A stretch of 22,288 nucleotides of DNA from an uncultured bacterium. GTDB taxonomy: Bacteria > Spirochaetota > Spirochaetia > Sphaerochaetales > Sphaerochaetaceae. The position numbers were made by a program, and so were the translations under genes. Below the pieces are notes generated by a model that saw nothing but the letters and a program-made list of their open reading frames with translations, was not told the DNA's origin and made no database searches. Within the stretch, counting starts at the first letter, position 1. Each line of letters begins with the position of its first letter. The stretch spans positions 1-22,288 of the forward strand of contig CAJMOS010000045.1 in the NCBI GenBank assembly GCA_905215015.1. The letters are read 5' to 3'. This document shows positions 7,903 through 15,776 of this stretch, piece after piece.

Positions 7903-10134
7903 ATGGGCAGGCGTTCGCTGGCGTGGTTGCTCCTGCTTTTGGCCGCGCTGCCCCTGTCGGCCCGGCCCAAGGTGGCGCTGGTCCTCGGTGGCGGCGGGGC
8001 GAAGGGTTTCGCGGAAATCGCCGTGATCGAGGCGGTCGAGAAATACGGGATTCCGGTCGACATGGTCCTGGGTACCAGCATGGGCGCACTGATCGGGGCC
8101 ATGTACAGCGTCGGCTATACTCCGAAGGAAATCGACGCCTTTGCCTCGAGCAACGATTTCATGAGCGTCGTCCTTGAACCAGCCAGCGAGCGGCCGTTTC
8201 CCATGCCGGAGGCCTTCGCTCCCCGCAAGGATAATGTCGTCTCTCTCGGCTTCAGCAAGAAGTCTATTGGCAGCACTCCCGGTCTGCTCGGGGATTCCCG
8301 GTTGCTCGACCTGTTGAACCGCATGTACGGCAGACAGGATGGAGTGGTCGATTTCGACGATCTTCCGATTCCTTTCCGCGCCGTGGCCACCAATGCGGTG
8401 ACCGGACAGAGGATTGTCTACGACCATGGCTCTTTGGTGGACGCTGTCCGCTCCAGCATCTCCCTGCCTGTCATCTTCGCTCCCTATCCCCAGCCGGATG
8501 GCTCGCTGGCCATGGACGGAGGCTTGGTGGACAATGTTCCCATCGATCTTGCCCGCGAGCTCGGGGCCGACTATGTGATCGCCGTGGATGTCAACGGGCA
8601 CAGGATGCTTGGCGAGGCGGAAATCCAGTCGGTGACCGACGCTGCCCTGCAGGTGACGTCGCTCGTTACTCAGAGTCCTGCAATCAGGCAGTACGGTGAT
8701 GCCGACATCTTGGTGCTGCCCCACGTCGAGGGTTATGGAACGATGGCCTTCGGAGACTACAAGGATATCGTAGCGGTAGGCAGAGAGGAGTGCGAGGCCC
8801 TCGCTTCCCAGTTCGAGACGCTTGCCCGAAAACTGGAGGAACAGGGAGCCTTGGTCGGCTACGACCCGGATCGGGCCGGTGCCTACCAGCTGGTGGAGCC
8901 TCGTGTGGTGAGTGACGTCTTGGTGGAGGACCGCTCGACCATCGCCCAACGTCAGCGGTTGAAGAAGCAGGATTTCGCCAGCTTTGAGGGCAAGGTCTTT
9001 GACGAGAAGCAGAGGGTGAGGCTTTCCCGATACCTCGAACGACTACGCTCCACGTATCGGTTTGCCTCGCTGAGCTATGATCTGCGGGACCTGCCGGACG
9101 GAACCATCCAGCTGGTGGTCCGTACCTCCTCATACACAATTCCCCAGCATCGCTTCACCATCGGGGGCGTTCCCGAGGCCGGTGTCTCCAACAATGGGCC
9201 CGGCCAGGTCACTTGGTCGGCCCTCAATCTGCGGACCCAGTTTGATTTCACCCAGCTTGGCCCTGTCGAGCATTTGAAGTTCTGGTACGAGCAGGGGCAG
9301 AGTGGCGACTTGGGGGTTTCCGTCACATTGCCCTTCGTGTCGATGAACTCCCATATTTTTGGGTTCGAAGGTGGCGCCGTCTGGTCGATGGGCTCCTTCG
9401 AGCTTGCCAGCAATCTGGAATATGGTGACCGCAGGGCTGCCCTGGACATGGGCGTCCTGGGGGACCTGAGCTTCCTGTATGACTATGCGGACTTGTTCAA
9501 CCTGCGTATCGGCAACCAGTTCCGCTGGTTTGACATCCATCATGGCGAGTCCTCCTTTTGGATGAGCAGGGCCTACGCCTCGATCGTGGTCGACACGATG
9601 CACAAGAGCAGTCTGATCCAAAGCGGTTTCCGGGCTGACGTGCGCTATCAGGCCGAGTGGAAGGATGGTACCGAGTATGGCTACAGCCTGCAGGCGCTGC
9701 TGCGGCAGGATATCGAGATCCGAAGCGAGCGAGAGATGCTCGGCTACCAGTTGGAGTTCCATTGGTTGCGGCTGACCGAGGGACTGAACCAGTCCTATGT
9801 CGATATCGGGGGTGTCAACGGACTTCCCGGATACAGCTACGCGACGCTCAGGCAAGATGTGGCTGGGGGCTGCATGCGCTACCGAATCCGGGTCGCGACG
9901 GTCCTGGGGTGTCCGCTGTATGTGCTGGCGAAGGTAGGGGCATTGGTCTTCAATGACCAGGACCCGTTTGATAGTCGGTTTGCCACCGGCCATTTCTTCA
10001 ACGGTGACCTTTTCTGGGATATCGGGGCAGGGGCAGGAATCGCCGTCACCACGCCGATTGGCAGCATCTTCGCTGGTGGAGGCTTTGCCGCCCACAGTTG
10101 CAACTATGACTTGATGGTGGGTGTGATCATCTGA
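7903..10134 (+). CDS. Patatin-like phospholipase with C-terminal outer-membrane barrel (type Vd, PlpD-like)
   Basis: This is probably a lipase carried to the cell surface by its own beta-barrel. The 743-residue protein has a signal peptide (about residues 1-20, a run of leucines ending in LSA). The patatin domain follows with oxyanion-hole GGGGAKG (29-35), nucleophile elbow GTSMG (57-61, Ser59) and catalytic Asp205 in DGG. A linker from about 300 to 400 could hold a POTRA-type domain. The last 330 or so residues are rich in alternating aromatic beta strands typical of a surface-antigen/Omp85-type barrel. Order and length match PlpD (Pseudomonas) and FplA (Fusobacterium) type Vd autotransporters. 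The barrel does not end in Phe or Trp (last residues VGVII), which is slightly unusual. A plain RssA-like patatin would be about half this size. The start is 5 bases after fmt. Confidence 0.85.
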   Translation: MGRRSLAWLLLLLAALPLSARPKVALVLGGGGAKGFAEIAVIEAVEKYGIPVDMVLGTSMGALIGAMYSVGYTPKEIDAFASSNDFMSVVLEPASERPFPMPEAFAPRKDNVVSLGFSKKSIGSTPGLLGDSRLLDLLNRMYGRQDGVVDFDDLPIPFRAVATNAVTGQRIVYDHGSLVDAVRSSISLPVIFAPYPQPDGSLAMDGGLVDNVPIDLARELGADYVIAVDVNGHRMLGEAEIQSVTDAALQVTSLVTQSPAIRQYGDADILVLPHVEGYGTMAFGDYKDIVAVGREECEALASQFETLARKLEEQGALVGYDPDRAGAYQLVEPRVVSDVLVEDRSTIAQRQRLKKQDFASFEGKVFDEKQRVRLSRYLERLRSTYRFASLSYDLRDLPDGTIQLVVRTSSYTIPQHRFTIGGVPEAGVSNNGPGQVTWSALNLRTQFDFTQLGPVEHLKFWYEQGQSGDLGVSVTLPFVSMNSHIFGFEGGAVWSMGSFELASNLEYGDRRAALDMGVLGDLSFLYDYADLFNLRIGNQFRWFDIHHGESSFWMSRAYASIVVDTMHKSSLIQSGFRADVRYQAEWKDGTEYGYSLQALLRQDIEIRSEREMLGYQLEFHWLRLTEGLNQSYVDIGGVNGLPGYSYATLRQDVAGGCMRYRIRVATVLGCPLYVLAKVGALVFNDQDPFDSRFATGHFFNGDLFWDIGAGAGIAVTTPIGSIFAGGGFAAHSCNYDLMVGVII

Positions 10135-11141
10135 TGAAGCGCTGGAATACCTATCGTACCTATCTGATGCGGTACTACGGCGGATCGGTCTACCGGATTG
10201 GGGTCGATGGTGGTTTCTCCTGTCCGAACCGGAGAAGCGATGGCTCGGGTGGTTGCGCCTACTGCGACGCGACGGGGAGCAAGGCGGCCTATCTCCGGCC
10301 TGAGGAGAGCGGGGCGGGGTTCTCGTTCGACGAGTCGATAAGCGAGCGGGTGTTGCTCTACCGTCTGCCCTTGGCGGAATGGCTCGCCTCGATCAAGGCC
10401 CAGGTGGCACGGGGCAGGGCCTTTGTCGCCCGCCGTTACAAGGCGGAGATGTACAGTATCTATTTCCAGGCCTGGACCAACACCTATGCGCCGGTAGCAC
10501 AGCTGAAGTTGCTTTACGACACCGCCCTTGATGCTCTGCCGGAGAGTCGGGAGCTGATTGTCTCCACCCGTCCCGACGAGATTGACGAGGAGAAGGCGGA
10601 GTTGCTTGCCTCGTATCAGGGTAGGGTGAAAAAGGTGTGGGTCGAGCTGGGACTGCAGAGTGCCAATGACGGGACGCTATGCCGCATCAACCGGGGGCAC
10701 GACGTCGCCTGCTACGAGCGTGCCTGCGACCTGCTCCACGCCAAAGGTGTTTCGGTCAGCACCCATATCATCCTTGGTCTTCCCGGTGAGGGGCTGGAGG
10801 ATTATCTGCATACGGCGAGGGTGGTCGCCTCGGTCGGCAGCGAGGCGTTGAAGATCCATAACCTGGACATCACAGGGGGGACCGCGTTGTACGACGATTT
10901 CATGGAGGGTGAGGTGAGCGCGCCGTCGATGGTACGGCACTTGGAGAACACGGTCGAGGTGCTCAGGCATATTCCTTCGGACGTGGTAATCCAGCGTCTG
11001 GTGGCCGAAACTCCGCGTCACCGCCTTGCCGCACCCAGAGATTTCGGCGAGAAGAACCTTTTCCTCTCCAAGCTTCAGCAGCGCATGGAGCGGCTGGATG
11101 CCTGGCAGGGCGATTTGTATCATCCAATGGAGTCCTTATGA
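10134..11141 (+). CDS. Radical SAM protein, YhcC/TIGR01212 family
   Basis: A radical S-adenosylmethionine enzyme of unknown substrate. The 335-residue protein has Cys30, Cys41 and Cys44 arranged as CX10CX2C within FSCPNRRSDGSGGCAYC. This spacing is characteristic of the YhcC/YtqA group rather than the common CX3CX2C. Further family signs are YFQAWTNTYAP, STRPDEI, WVELGLQSANDGTLCRINRGHD and THIILGLPGEG. Start ATG 10134 overlaps the last base of the preceding stop, and its own stop overlaps the next start (ATGA), so it is co-transcribed with its neighbours. The role cannot be taken further from the sequence. Confidence 0.88.
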   Translation: MKRWNTYRTYLMRYYGGSVYRIGVDGGFSCPNRRSDGSGGCAYCDATGSKAAYLRPEESGAGFSFDESISERVLLYRLPLAEWLASIKAQVARGRAFVARRYKAEMYSIYFQAWTNTYAPVAQLKLLYDTALDALPESRELIVSTRPDEIDEEKAELLASYQGRVKKVWVELGLQSANDGTLCRINRGHDVACYERACDLLHAKGVSVSTHIILGLPGEGLEDYLHTARVVASVGSEALKIHNLDITGGTALYDDFMEGEVSAPSMVRHLENTVEVLRHIPSDVVIQRLVAETPRHRLAAPRDFGEKNLFLSKLQQRMERLDAWQGDLYHPMESL

Positions 11142-11530
11142 AGAACCGATGGCTTTCTTTTGTCGGCCTGTGCCTGACGATAGTGTGTACCGCGTTGATT
11201 GTCCTGTTCAGCCTGGAGGCGAGCGACAAGGTTCCCACGGTGGCTGGTTGGCTGCCCTATTCCGACAAGATCGGCCATTTCCTGGCCTATGCCGCGCTGG
11301 GTTTCTCCCTAGGGCTTTGGCGTTGTCCCCGCCACTCATATATCAGCGAGTCGCTTACCTATGCGCTGGTGCTGGGAGTAGGGCTGGAACTCATCCAGCC
11401 TTTCTTTGGACGCACACGCAGTGGCGGTGATGTAATCGCCGATTTGCTTGGGGCGATTTGTGGCCTATGTTGTTTGTATATTGCCCGTAGGTTGGTCGAT
11501 TTGCTACGAGAAAAAATATCCATGAACTGA
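11138..11530 (+). CDS. VanZ-like family membrane protein
   Basis: A small inner-membrane protein of 130 residues with about four hydrophobic segments (roughly 7-25, 46-62, 72-87, 101-115). The VanZ-like signature is present as SDKIGHFLAYAALGF (42-56), ELIQPFFGRTRSG and DVIADLLGA. Members are named after VanZ of teicoplanin resistance, but most chromosomal homologues have no known role, and resistance should not be assumed. The start overlaps the stop of the radical SAM gene by four bases. It ends the left-hand gene block; the catabolic island begins just downstream. Confidence 0.85.
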   Translation: MKNRWLSFVGLCLTIVCTALIVLFSLEASDKVPTVAGWLPYSDKIGHFLAYAALGFSLGLWRCPRHSYISESLTYALVLGVGLELIQPFFGRTRSGGDVIADLLGAICGLCCLYIARRLVDLLREKISMN

Positions 11531-11543
11531 TGCAGACTCATAC

Positions 11544-11581
11544 TTGTTGCGGTATACTTTCCTATATCTGATATATCAGAT
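11544..11581 (+). promoter_or_regulatory. Promoter region and perfect palindromic operator of the + strand dehydratase
   Basis: A perfect 16-base palindrome, ATCTGATATATCAGAT, lies at 11566-11581, ending 16 bases before the ATG at 11598. A -10-like TATACT (11553-11558) stands just upstream, so the palindrome would overlap the transcription start, a classical repressor position. No good -35 pairs with it; TTGTTG at 11544-11549 is too close. The same TGATATAT core recurs several times in front of the minus-strand operon and the GntR gene, which argues for a shared regulator. AAAAGGAG (11586-11593) is the ribosome-binding site. Confidence 0.7.
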
Positions 11582-11597
11582 GGTAAAAAGGAGCAGT

Positions 11598-12713
11598 ATG
11601 CGTATTGTAAAGTTCGAGACTTGGTGGGTTGCCAGGAACAAATGTTTGTTCGACAAGGCCCGTCAGGGCGCGGCCCAGATGAACTGGGATGTTGTCGTAT
11701 TGAAACTGACCGATGAATCAGGCATGGAAGGAATAGCCACAGCCCTTGCGGCAAGAAGCGGCGTCACCACGGAAGATTATCTGGTTAGGACTATCGCTCC
11801 TGTGGTGCTTGGGCGAAGCATCTATGACCGGGAGCAGATCTGGCAGGAACTATGGACCATTGACCGTCACCTGACTTTTTTCCCTGTCTATTTGCCAGGT
11901 CCTGTCGACGTGGCCCTGTTCGATCTCGCCTCGAAACATGCAGGCGTACCGCTTTGTGATTACCTGGGTAGGAACCGCTCCTCGCTTGCGGTATATGCAA
12001 GCGGCAACTTCCACGCGACCATCAAGGAGTATGTGGATGAGGCGTTACGGTATAAGGCTATGGGGATTCCTGCTTACAAGGCGCATCCATGCGGACCTGT
12101 CGAAATAGATATGCAGATCCACGAGGCTCTGCGGGAGGCTGTCGGCCCTGGATACACGTTGATGAGCGATCCTGTTGCCTCCTACACTCTGGATGAGGCT
12201 ATCCGGGTAGGGCGTCAATTGGAACGATTGGACTACCTGTGGTTTGAGGAACCTTTCAGGGATTTTGAGCTGTATAAATACACGGAGCTATGCCGTTCGC
12301 TGGATATTCCCATCGCGGCAACGGAGACAACCCGGGGTGCAAACTACGGCGTAGCGCAGGTAATCGCTCAGCGCGCCGCAGATATCGTGCGGGCTGATGT
12401 CAGCTGGAAGGACGGCGTGACAGGAACGATGAAAATCGCCCACACCGCTGAATCGTTCGGATTGAATTGCGAGATCCACACGACGACGATGAACTACATG
12501 GATATGGCCAACCTCCAGGTCAGTTGCGCCATCAACAATTGCCGGTATTTCGAGTATTTCGTGCCTGAGGATAGTTATCGGCTTCCTATGAAGGGAGATC
12601 TTCCCATCAAGAATGGTGTCATCACTGTGCCGGAAAAACCCGGCATCGGGGCGGAAATCGATTGGGATTTGGTCGATGTGGCTTGCGTCAGCCATAAGGA
12701 GATTCGGGCGTAA
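11598..12713 (+). CDS. Enolase-superfamily (mandelate racemase/muconate lactonizing type) acid-sugar dehydratase
   Basis: Probably dehydrates a sugar acid to a 2-keto-3-deoxy acid using Mg2+. The start at 11598 is fixed by AAAAGGAG 4 bases upstream; the frame stays open to 11544 but that stretch is promoter. In the 371-residue product the expected metal ligands are Asp191, Glu217 (in WFEEP) and Glu243 (AATET). Base/acid candidates are Lys161 and His163 (motif KAH, where many members have KxK), Asp267 and His294 (EIHT). The first metal ligand sits in SDPV instead of the usual DAN. These changes suggest a dehydratase subgroup other than mandelate racemase proper. The specific substrate is unknown. 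It is monocistronic, converges on the nine-gene operon and shares its operator motif, so it likely feeds the same pathway. Confidence 0.85.
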   Translation: MRIVKFETWWVARNKCLFDKARQGAAQMNWDVVVLKLTDESGMEGIATALAARSGVTTEDYLVRTIAPVVLGRSIYDREQIWQELWTIDRHLTFFPVYLPGPVDVALFDLASKHAGVPLCDYLGRNRSSLAVYASGNFHATIKEYVDEALRYKAMGIPAYKAHPCGPVEIDMQIHEALREAVGPGYTLMSDPVASYTLDEAIRVGRQLERLDYLWFEEPFRDFELYKYTELCRSLDIPIAATETTRGANYGVAQVIAQRAADIVRADVSWKDGVTGTMKIAHTAESFGLNCEIHTTTMNYMDMANLQVSCAINNCRYFEYFVPEDSYRLPMKGDLPIKNGVITVPEKPGIGAEIDWDLVDVACVSHKEIRA

Positions 12714-12721
12714 ACGGAAAA

Positions 12722-12747
12722 GGGGAGGGCCTGAAGGAGCTCTCCCC
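12722..12747. terminator. Hairpin terminator between converging genes
   Basis: GGGGAGGGC (12722-12730) pairs with GCTCTCCCC (12739-12747) in a 9-base-pair stem with one G-U pair. On the minus strand the stem is followed directly by TTTT, so it best serves as the intrinsic terminator of the nine-gene operon just after the SDR stop. On the plus strand there is no T run, so termination of the dehydratase there would be weaker. Confidence 0.6.
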
Positions 12748-12756
12748 ATGACAAAT

Positions 12757-13485
12757 TTAGAATCCGAAAGCCAAAGCGCCACCATCGATATTGTAGTCGA
12801 CGCCAGTGATGTATTTCGCATGGTCCGAGAGGAGGAACGCGACCATGCCGCCGATATCCGCCGTGTCGCCGAAGGCATGTACCGGCATCCGGGAGAGAAT
12901 CTGCGCTTTGCGCTTGGCATCCATCACCTGTTTGGACAGTTCGGAAGGAAACCATCCCGGCGCGATGCTGTTGACGCAGATGTTGTCGTTCGCCCACTCG
13001 ATTGCCAGGGCGCGGGTCAGGGATGCAATGGCTCCTTTGCTGGAGCAATAGGGCGCCACCAGTTCGAAACCAAGGTGGGCTGCCATGCTGCTGATGTTGA
13101 TGATCCTTCCCTTATGAGACGACTTCTTCAGATAGGGATAGCAGATGACCGAGAGACGGAACGGGGCGAACACATTGACTTTATGAACTTGCTCGAATTC
13201 CTCGTCCGTAATGAGTTCCGCCCTGCGTTTGACCGTGATTCCCGCGTTGTTCACCAGAAAATCAAGGCTGTTCTCCTTTTGGACTATACTCTCCACGATG
13301 GCTTGCATCTGTTTTGCGTCGCACACATCCCCTTTGATATGGATGATATGCGGGCCTGCCGGTTCCTGCGGGTCTTTTGTGGTTCCCGTGCGGCTGACCG
13401 CGTATACCGTATGACCTTCGTCCGCCAAGACCTTGGCGATGCCAAGTCCGATTCCACTCGATGCTCCTGTGATGATACCAATCAT
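12757..13485 (-). CDS. Short-chain dehydrogenase/reductase (sugar or sugar-acid oxidoreductase)
   Basis: A classical SDR that would oxidise or reduce a hydroxyl/keto group with NAD(P). I use the ATG at 13485, with AGAGG 7 bases upstream; the frame extends to 13509 but without a better site. The 242-residue product has the cofactor motif TGASSGIG (6-13), NNAG (79-82), catalytic Ser133, and Tyr146/Lys150 in YCSSK. The closest general pattern is gluconate 5-dehydrogenase/3-oxoacyl reductase-like SDRs. Being last in the operon after the dehydratase and aldolase genes, it may reduce the aldehyde released by aldol cleavage or oxidise the sugar acid. Substrate and cofactor preference are not readable from the motifs alone. 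Confidence 0.85.
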   Translation of the reverse strand: MIGIITGASSGIGLGIAKVLADEGHTVYAVSRTGTTKDPQEPAGPHIIHIKGDVCDAKQMQAIVESIVQKENSLDFLVNNAGITVKRRAELITDEEFEQVHKVNVFAPFRLSVICYPYLKKSSHKGRIINISSMAAHLGFELVAPYCSSKGAIASLTRALAIEWANDNICVNSIAPGWFPSELSKQVMDAKRKAQILSRMPVHAFGDTADIGGMVAFLLSDHAKYITGVDYNIDGGALAFGF

Positions 13486-13515
13486 GCAAAACCTCTTTCT
13501 TGTCCTCAATCTTTT

Positions 13516-14718
13516 TCAGTGCATCCGGCCACAAATGATCAAATGTTCTTGGAATTTGTAGGGAATGCAGTATTCTTTGTGCCCCAACTCCTCGCTTTTC
13601 GTCTTCTTGCCCAATGCGTAGGACAAAACAGCATCCATCAATTCGTCGGACAGTTCGTCCATCGTGCATTGTCCTTCCAGGACTTTCCCTGCATTGAAGT
13701 CCATGTCGCCTTCCATGTGCCTGAAGGTATCTGGATTCCCTGTAACCTTGCAGACGGGAGCGACCGCGCTTCCGATGACCGATCCCCTCCCTGTTACCAG
13801 GAAAGTCAGCTGACACCCTGTGCTGGTCAGAGCCATCAGACCTTCGCTGTCGTTTGGGTTGGTGATGCCGAACTGCATCCAATGCGGATCCGGGGTGGAG
13901 TCCAGGAGCCAGAGTCCGGGGTGGAGAATGTTGGACCCGACTTTCAACACTCCTTGGATTGGCCTCGAACCGCTCTTCACCAGAGCTCCCATGCTTTTCT
14001 CCTCGATGGTGGAGAGACCTCCAACGAAATTGCCGGGGCTGATCGAGTACTGACGGACGGAACGGCAATACTCCATGGCTTTATCGTACGTGGCTCCGAT
14101 TTCCGCTTTTGCCGTGGGTGAGGCTCCTCGCTCCATCAACATGGTCTTGAGTCCGACCGCCTCGACGATTTCTTCGAACACGGCGGTCCCGCCACGGTCG
14201 ACGAGTTTGTCGAAGAATGCGCCGACCACGGCGTTGCCTGCGATGCCGCTCGTCCAGTCGCTTCCCCCACACTCGGCACCAATGCAAAGCGCTTCAATGG
14301 GCATGCTGGTGCGTGGTTCCTTGTGGATGTGTTGAAGAAGCAAACTTCCTAAGGAGATGCCTTTGGTTATGGCGGGAAGGGTACCCCCTTCCTTCTGGAT
14401 GGTGAACCATGCCGTCGGTTTCCCTTCGCTTGCTGCTGTGTCGGAAAGCCATTCGGCCTGGATGTATTCGCACCCAAGCCCGATTGCAAGCACGGCGCCG
14501 ACATTAGGATGTCGTAGGAGGGAGACGAGCAAGTGGACCGCATAAGAGTTATCCGTGCATCCAGAAAACCCAATGCATTCGGCATCGGGATTACATAATC
14601 CCTCAGTGACCTTGCATGCGACAAACGAGGCACATTCCACCGTGTAGACGACCAGCAGACGGTTTCGTATTCCATATCGGCCATCCTTGCGCGGATATCC
14701 AGTCAGATGCTCATGCAT
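13516..14718 (-). CDS. UxaA-family dehydratase, large subunit (altronate/galactarate dehydratase C-terminal type)
   Basis: Large catalytic part of the altronate/galactarate dehydratase family, normally Fe-dependent. The chosen start is ATG 14718, which overlaps the stop of the small-subunit gene by 8 bases (ATGCATGA); the frame upstream of it only mirrors that gene. The 400-residue product begins GYPRKDGRYGIRN (7-19), the family's N-terminal signature. It contains CGGSDWTSGIAGNAVVG and, later, STGCQLTFLVTGRGSVIG. Single-chain UxaA and GarD are about 500 residues with the SAF domain fused; here the domains are split into two genes. That split is also the layout of (2R)-sulfolactate sulfo-lyase SuyAB, so a sulfo-lyase is a real alternative. 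The sugar-acid context favours a dehydratase. Confidence 0.82.
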   Translation of the reverse strand: MHEHLTGYPRKDGRYGIRNRLLVVYTVECASFVACKVTEGLCNPDAECIGFSGCTDNSYAVHLLVSLLRHPNVGAVLAIGLGCEYIQAEWLSDTAASEGKPTAWFTIQKEGGTLPAITKGISLGSLLLQHIHKEPRTSMPIEALCIGAECGGSDWTSGIAGNAVVGAFFDKLVDRGGTAVFEEIVEAVGLKTMLMERGASPTAKAEIGATYDKAMEYCRSVRQYSISPGNFVGGLSTIEEKSMGALVKSGSRPIQGVLKVGSNILHPGLWLLDSTPDPHWMQFGITNPNDSEGLMALTSTGCQLTFLVTGRGSVIGSAVAPVCKVTGNPDTFRHMEGDMDFNAGKVLEGQCTMDELSDELMDAVLSYALGKKTKSEELGHKEYCIPYKFQEHLIICGRMH

Positions 14719-15040
14719 AGGTGATGTCCTTTGGCAGTCCTGTCTTGCTGTCGATATCCTTGTTCGACCGTTCATCGTACAAGCTTTCCATATTGTGCAG
14801 GTGCACCCATGACCCGGTCTTGATGGAAGTTGTCGCTCTTCCAATGGCGACGTGGTACTTGACCACCAGTTGCCCGCGAGGAATGGGGGCAACCGCAATC
14901 TTGTGTCCTTTGGGAACATTTTGCGTTCCTTGGAGAACAAAAGGAAGGGTATCTCCCGTAATGGAGACCGGTCCAGGGGCAAGGTCCTGGAGCGCTACAG
15001 CGACATTGTCGCCCTTGTAGACAAGAAATGCTCGTTGCAT
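14711..15040 (-). CDS. UxaA-family dehydratase, small subunit (SAF domain)
   Basis: Small partner of the large subunit that follows. The 109-residue product from ATG 15040 starts MQRAFLVYKGDNVAVAL and contains VPKGHKIAVAPIPRGQLVVKYHVAIGRA and GSWVHLHNM. This is the usual SAF-domain pattern of the N-terminal part of UxaA/GarD. An in-frame ATG at 15055 is possible, and longer starts reach 15079, but homology begins near the ATG at 15040. That ATG lies one base after the TGA of the preceding aldolase gene, which suggests translational coupling. Tight overlaps on both sides argue that the two subunits are made together in equal amounts. Confidence 0.82.
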   Translation of the reverse strand: MQRAFLVYKGDNVAVALQDLAPGPVSITGDTLPFVLQGTQNVPKGHKIAVAPIPRGQLVVKYHVAIGRATTSIKTGSWVHLHNMESLYDERSNKDIDSKTGLPKDITYA

Positions 15041-15041
15041 T

Positions 15042-15707
15042 TCAGAGGATTCCATACTTCCTGAATGCATCTGTTGCACTCATTCCTTCTTCGATAGCCT
15101 TGCGGACCAATTTTTCTCCGCTGGCTTTCTCAAGTGCCTGTTCGATTACCTCGTTTTTGATGGATGATGGAATGACCAGCACGCCATCGATATCCCCGAA
15201 GACCAAATCTCCGGGATGTACGGTGACCTGACCGACTTCAATCATGCACCGATAGTCGGCCACCTGTGTACGGATTGAACTGTCTTGCGCATAACTGCCG
15301 CAACTGAAGACAGGCCAGTTCTGGCTGAGTACCTGTGGAGTGTCCCGATGGTACCCGTCCAAGACCGCGCCGGCCGCCTTGCGGGTGCGGGCGGTTGCTG
15401 TCAACAGCTCACCCCAATAGGCACACCGCTTCGTTCCGCCGCTTGCAAGGTAGATTTCGTTTTCTTTCAACTGGTCGAGTGCCTCGGTCAGATACCCGAA
15501 CGGTTTCTTCTGGGGACCGAACACATCGATCATCAGCACCGGCATCGCATATCCCACGACTTTCATTTCCGGGGTGAGCGGCCTGATGTCGGCAGGCAGG
15601 AACTGGTGGGCATACCCCATTGCGTCCAGGATGTCCCCCACGACCGGCGTATAGAGTCGCTCTTTCATCAAGGAGAACATCTCTTTTTCATTTTCCCACT
15701 GTGGCAT
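15042..15707 (-). CDS. RraA-like/HMG-CHA aldolase family protein, probable 2-keto-acid aldolase
   Basis: A member of the fold shared by the RNase E regulator RraA and class II 4-hydroxy-4-methyl-2-oxoglutarate aldolases, which split 2-keto acids to pyruvate. The start is ATG 15707, with GGAGG 5 bases upstream; a TTG at 15719 would contain that ribosome-binding site and is rejected. In the 221-residue protein, GGTKRCAYWGELLTATA precedes RKAAGAVLDGYHRD, giving the substrate-binding Arg and the metal-binding DxxxRD pattern (here DGYHRD) of the aldolases. Lying among three dehydratases and with no sugar-acid kinase nearby, it is the most likely carbon-carbon cleavage step of the pathway. An RNase E inhibitor role is unlikely in this context. 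Confidence 0.8.
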   Translation of the reverse strand: MPQWENEKEMFSLMKERLYTPVVGDILDAMGYAHQFLPADIRPLTPEMKVVGYAMPVLMIDVFGPQKKPFGYLTEALDQLKENEIYLASGGTKRCAYWGELLTATARTRKAAGAVLDGYHRDTPQVLSQNWPVFSCGSYAQDSSIRTQVADYRCMIEVGQVTVHPGDLVFGDIDGVLVIPSSIKNEVIEQALEKASGEKLVRKAIEEGMSATDAFRKYGIL

Positions 15708-15722
15708 ATGATCCTCCAACGA

Positions 15723-15761
15723 GAAGCATCCTCCTCTTGGTTGGGGAGGAGTGGATGCTTC
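15723..15761 (-). repeat. Intra-operon stem-loop between the dehydratase and aldolase genes
   Basis: GAAGCATCCTCCTC (15723-15736) is the reverse complement of the segment ending in GGATGCTTC (15746-15761), except for a bulged pair, giving a stem of about 14 base pairs. It fills most of the gap between the second enolase-superfamily gene and the RraA-type gene. There is no T run on the minus strand, and the ribosome-binding site of the next gene begins 6 bases downstream. It is more likely an mRNA-stability or attenuation element than a full terminator. Confidence 0.6.
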
Positions 15762-15776
15762 CTTGCAGAATGACGG

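Noticed and set aside
6955..8949. A 664-codon open frame on the minus strand across fmt and the patatin gene
   Set aside because: It is antisense to two genes with clear conserved motifs, has no recognisable domain, and is the kind of open frame that GC-rich codon bias produces.
12613..14121. A 502-codon plus-strand open frame through the SDR and UxaA-type genes
   Set aside because: It overlaps the end of the dehydratase and runs antisense to genes with intact catalytic motifs; no domain is visible in it.
13486..15719. Longer starts for the UxaA-type large subunit (14982), small subunit (15079), RraA-type gene (TTG 15719) and SDR (13509)
   Set aside because: The extra residues lie inside neighbouring genes or ribosome-binding sites and show no family similarity; the shorter starts have better sites or coupling.
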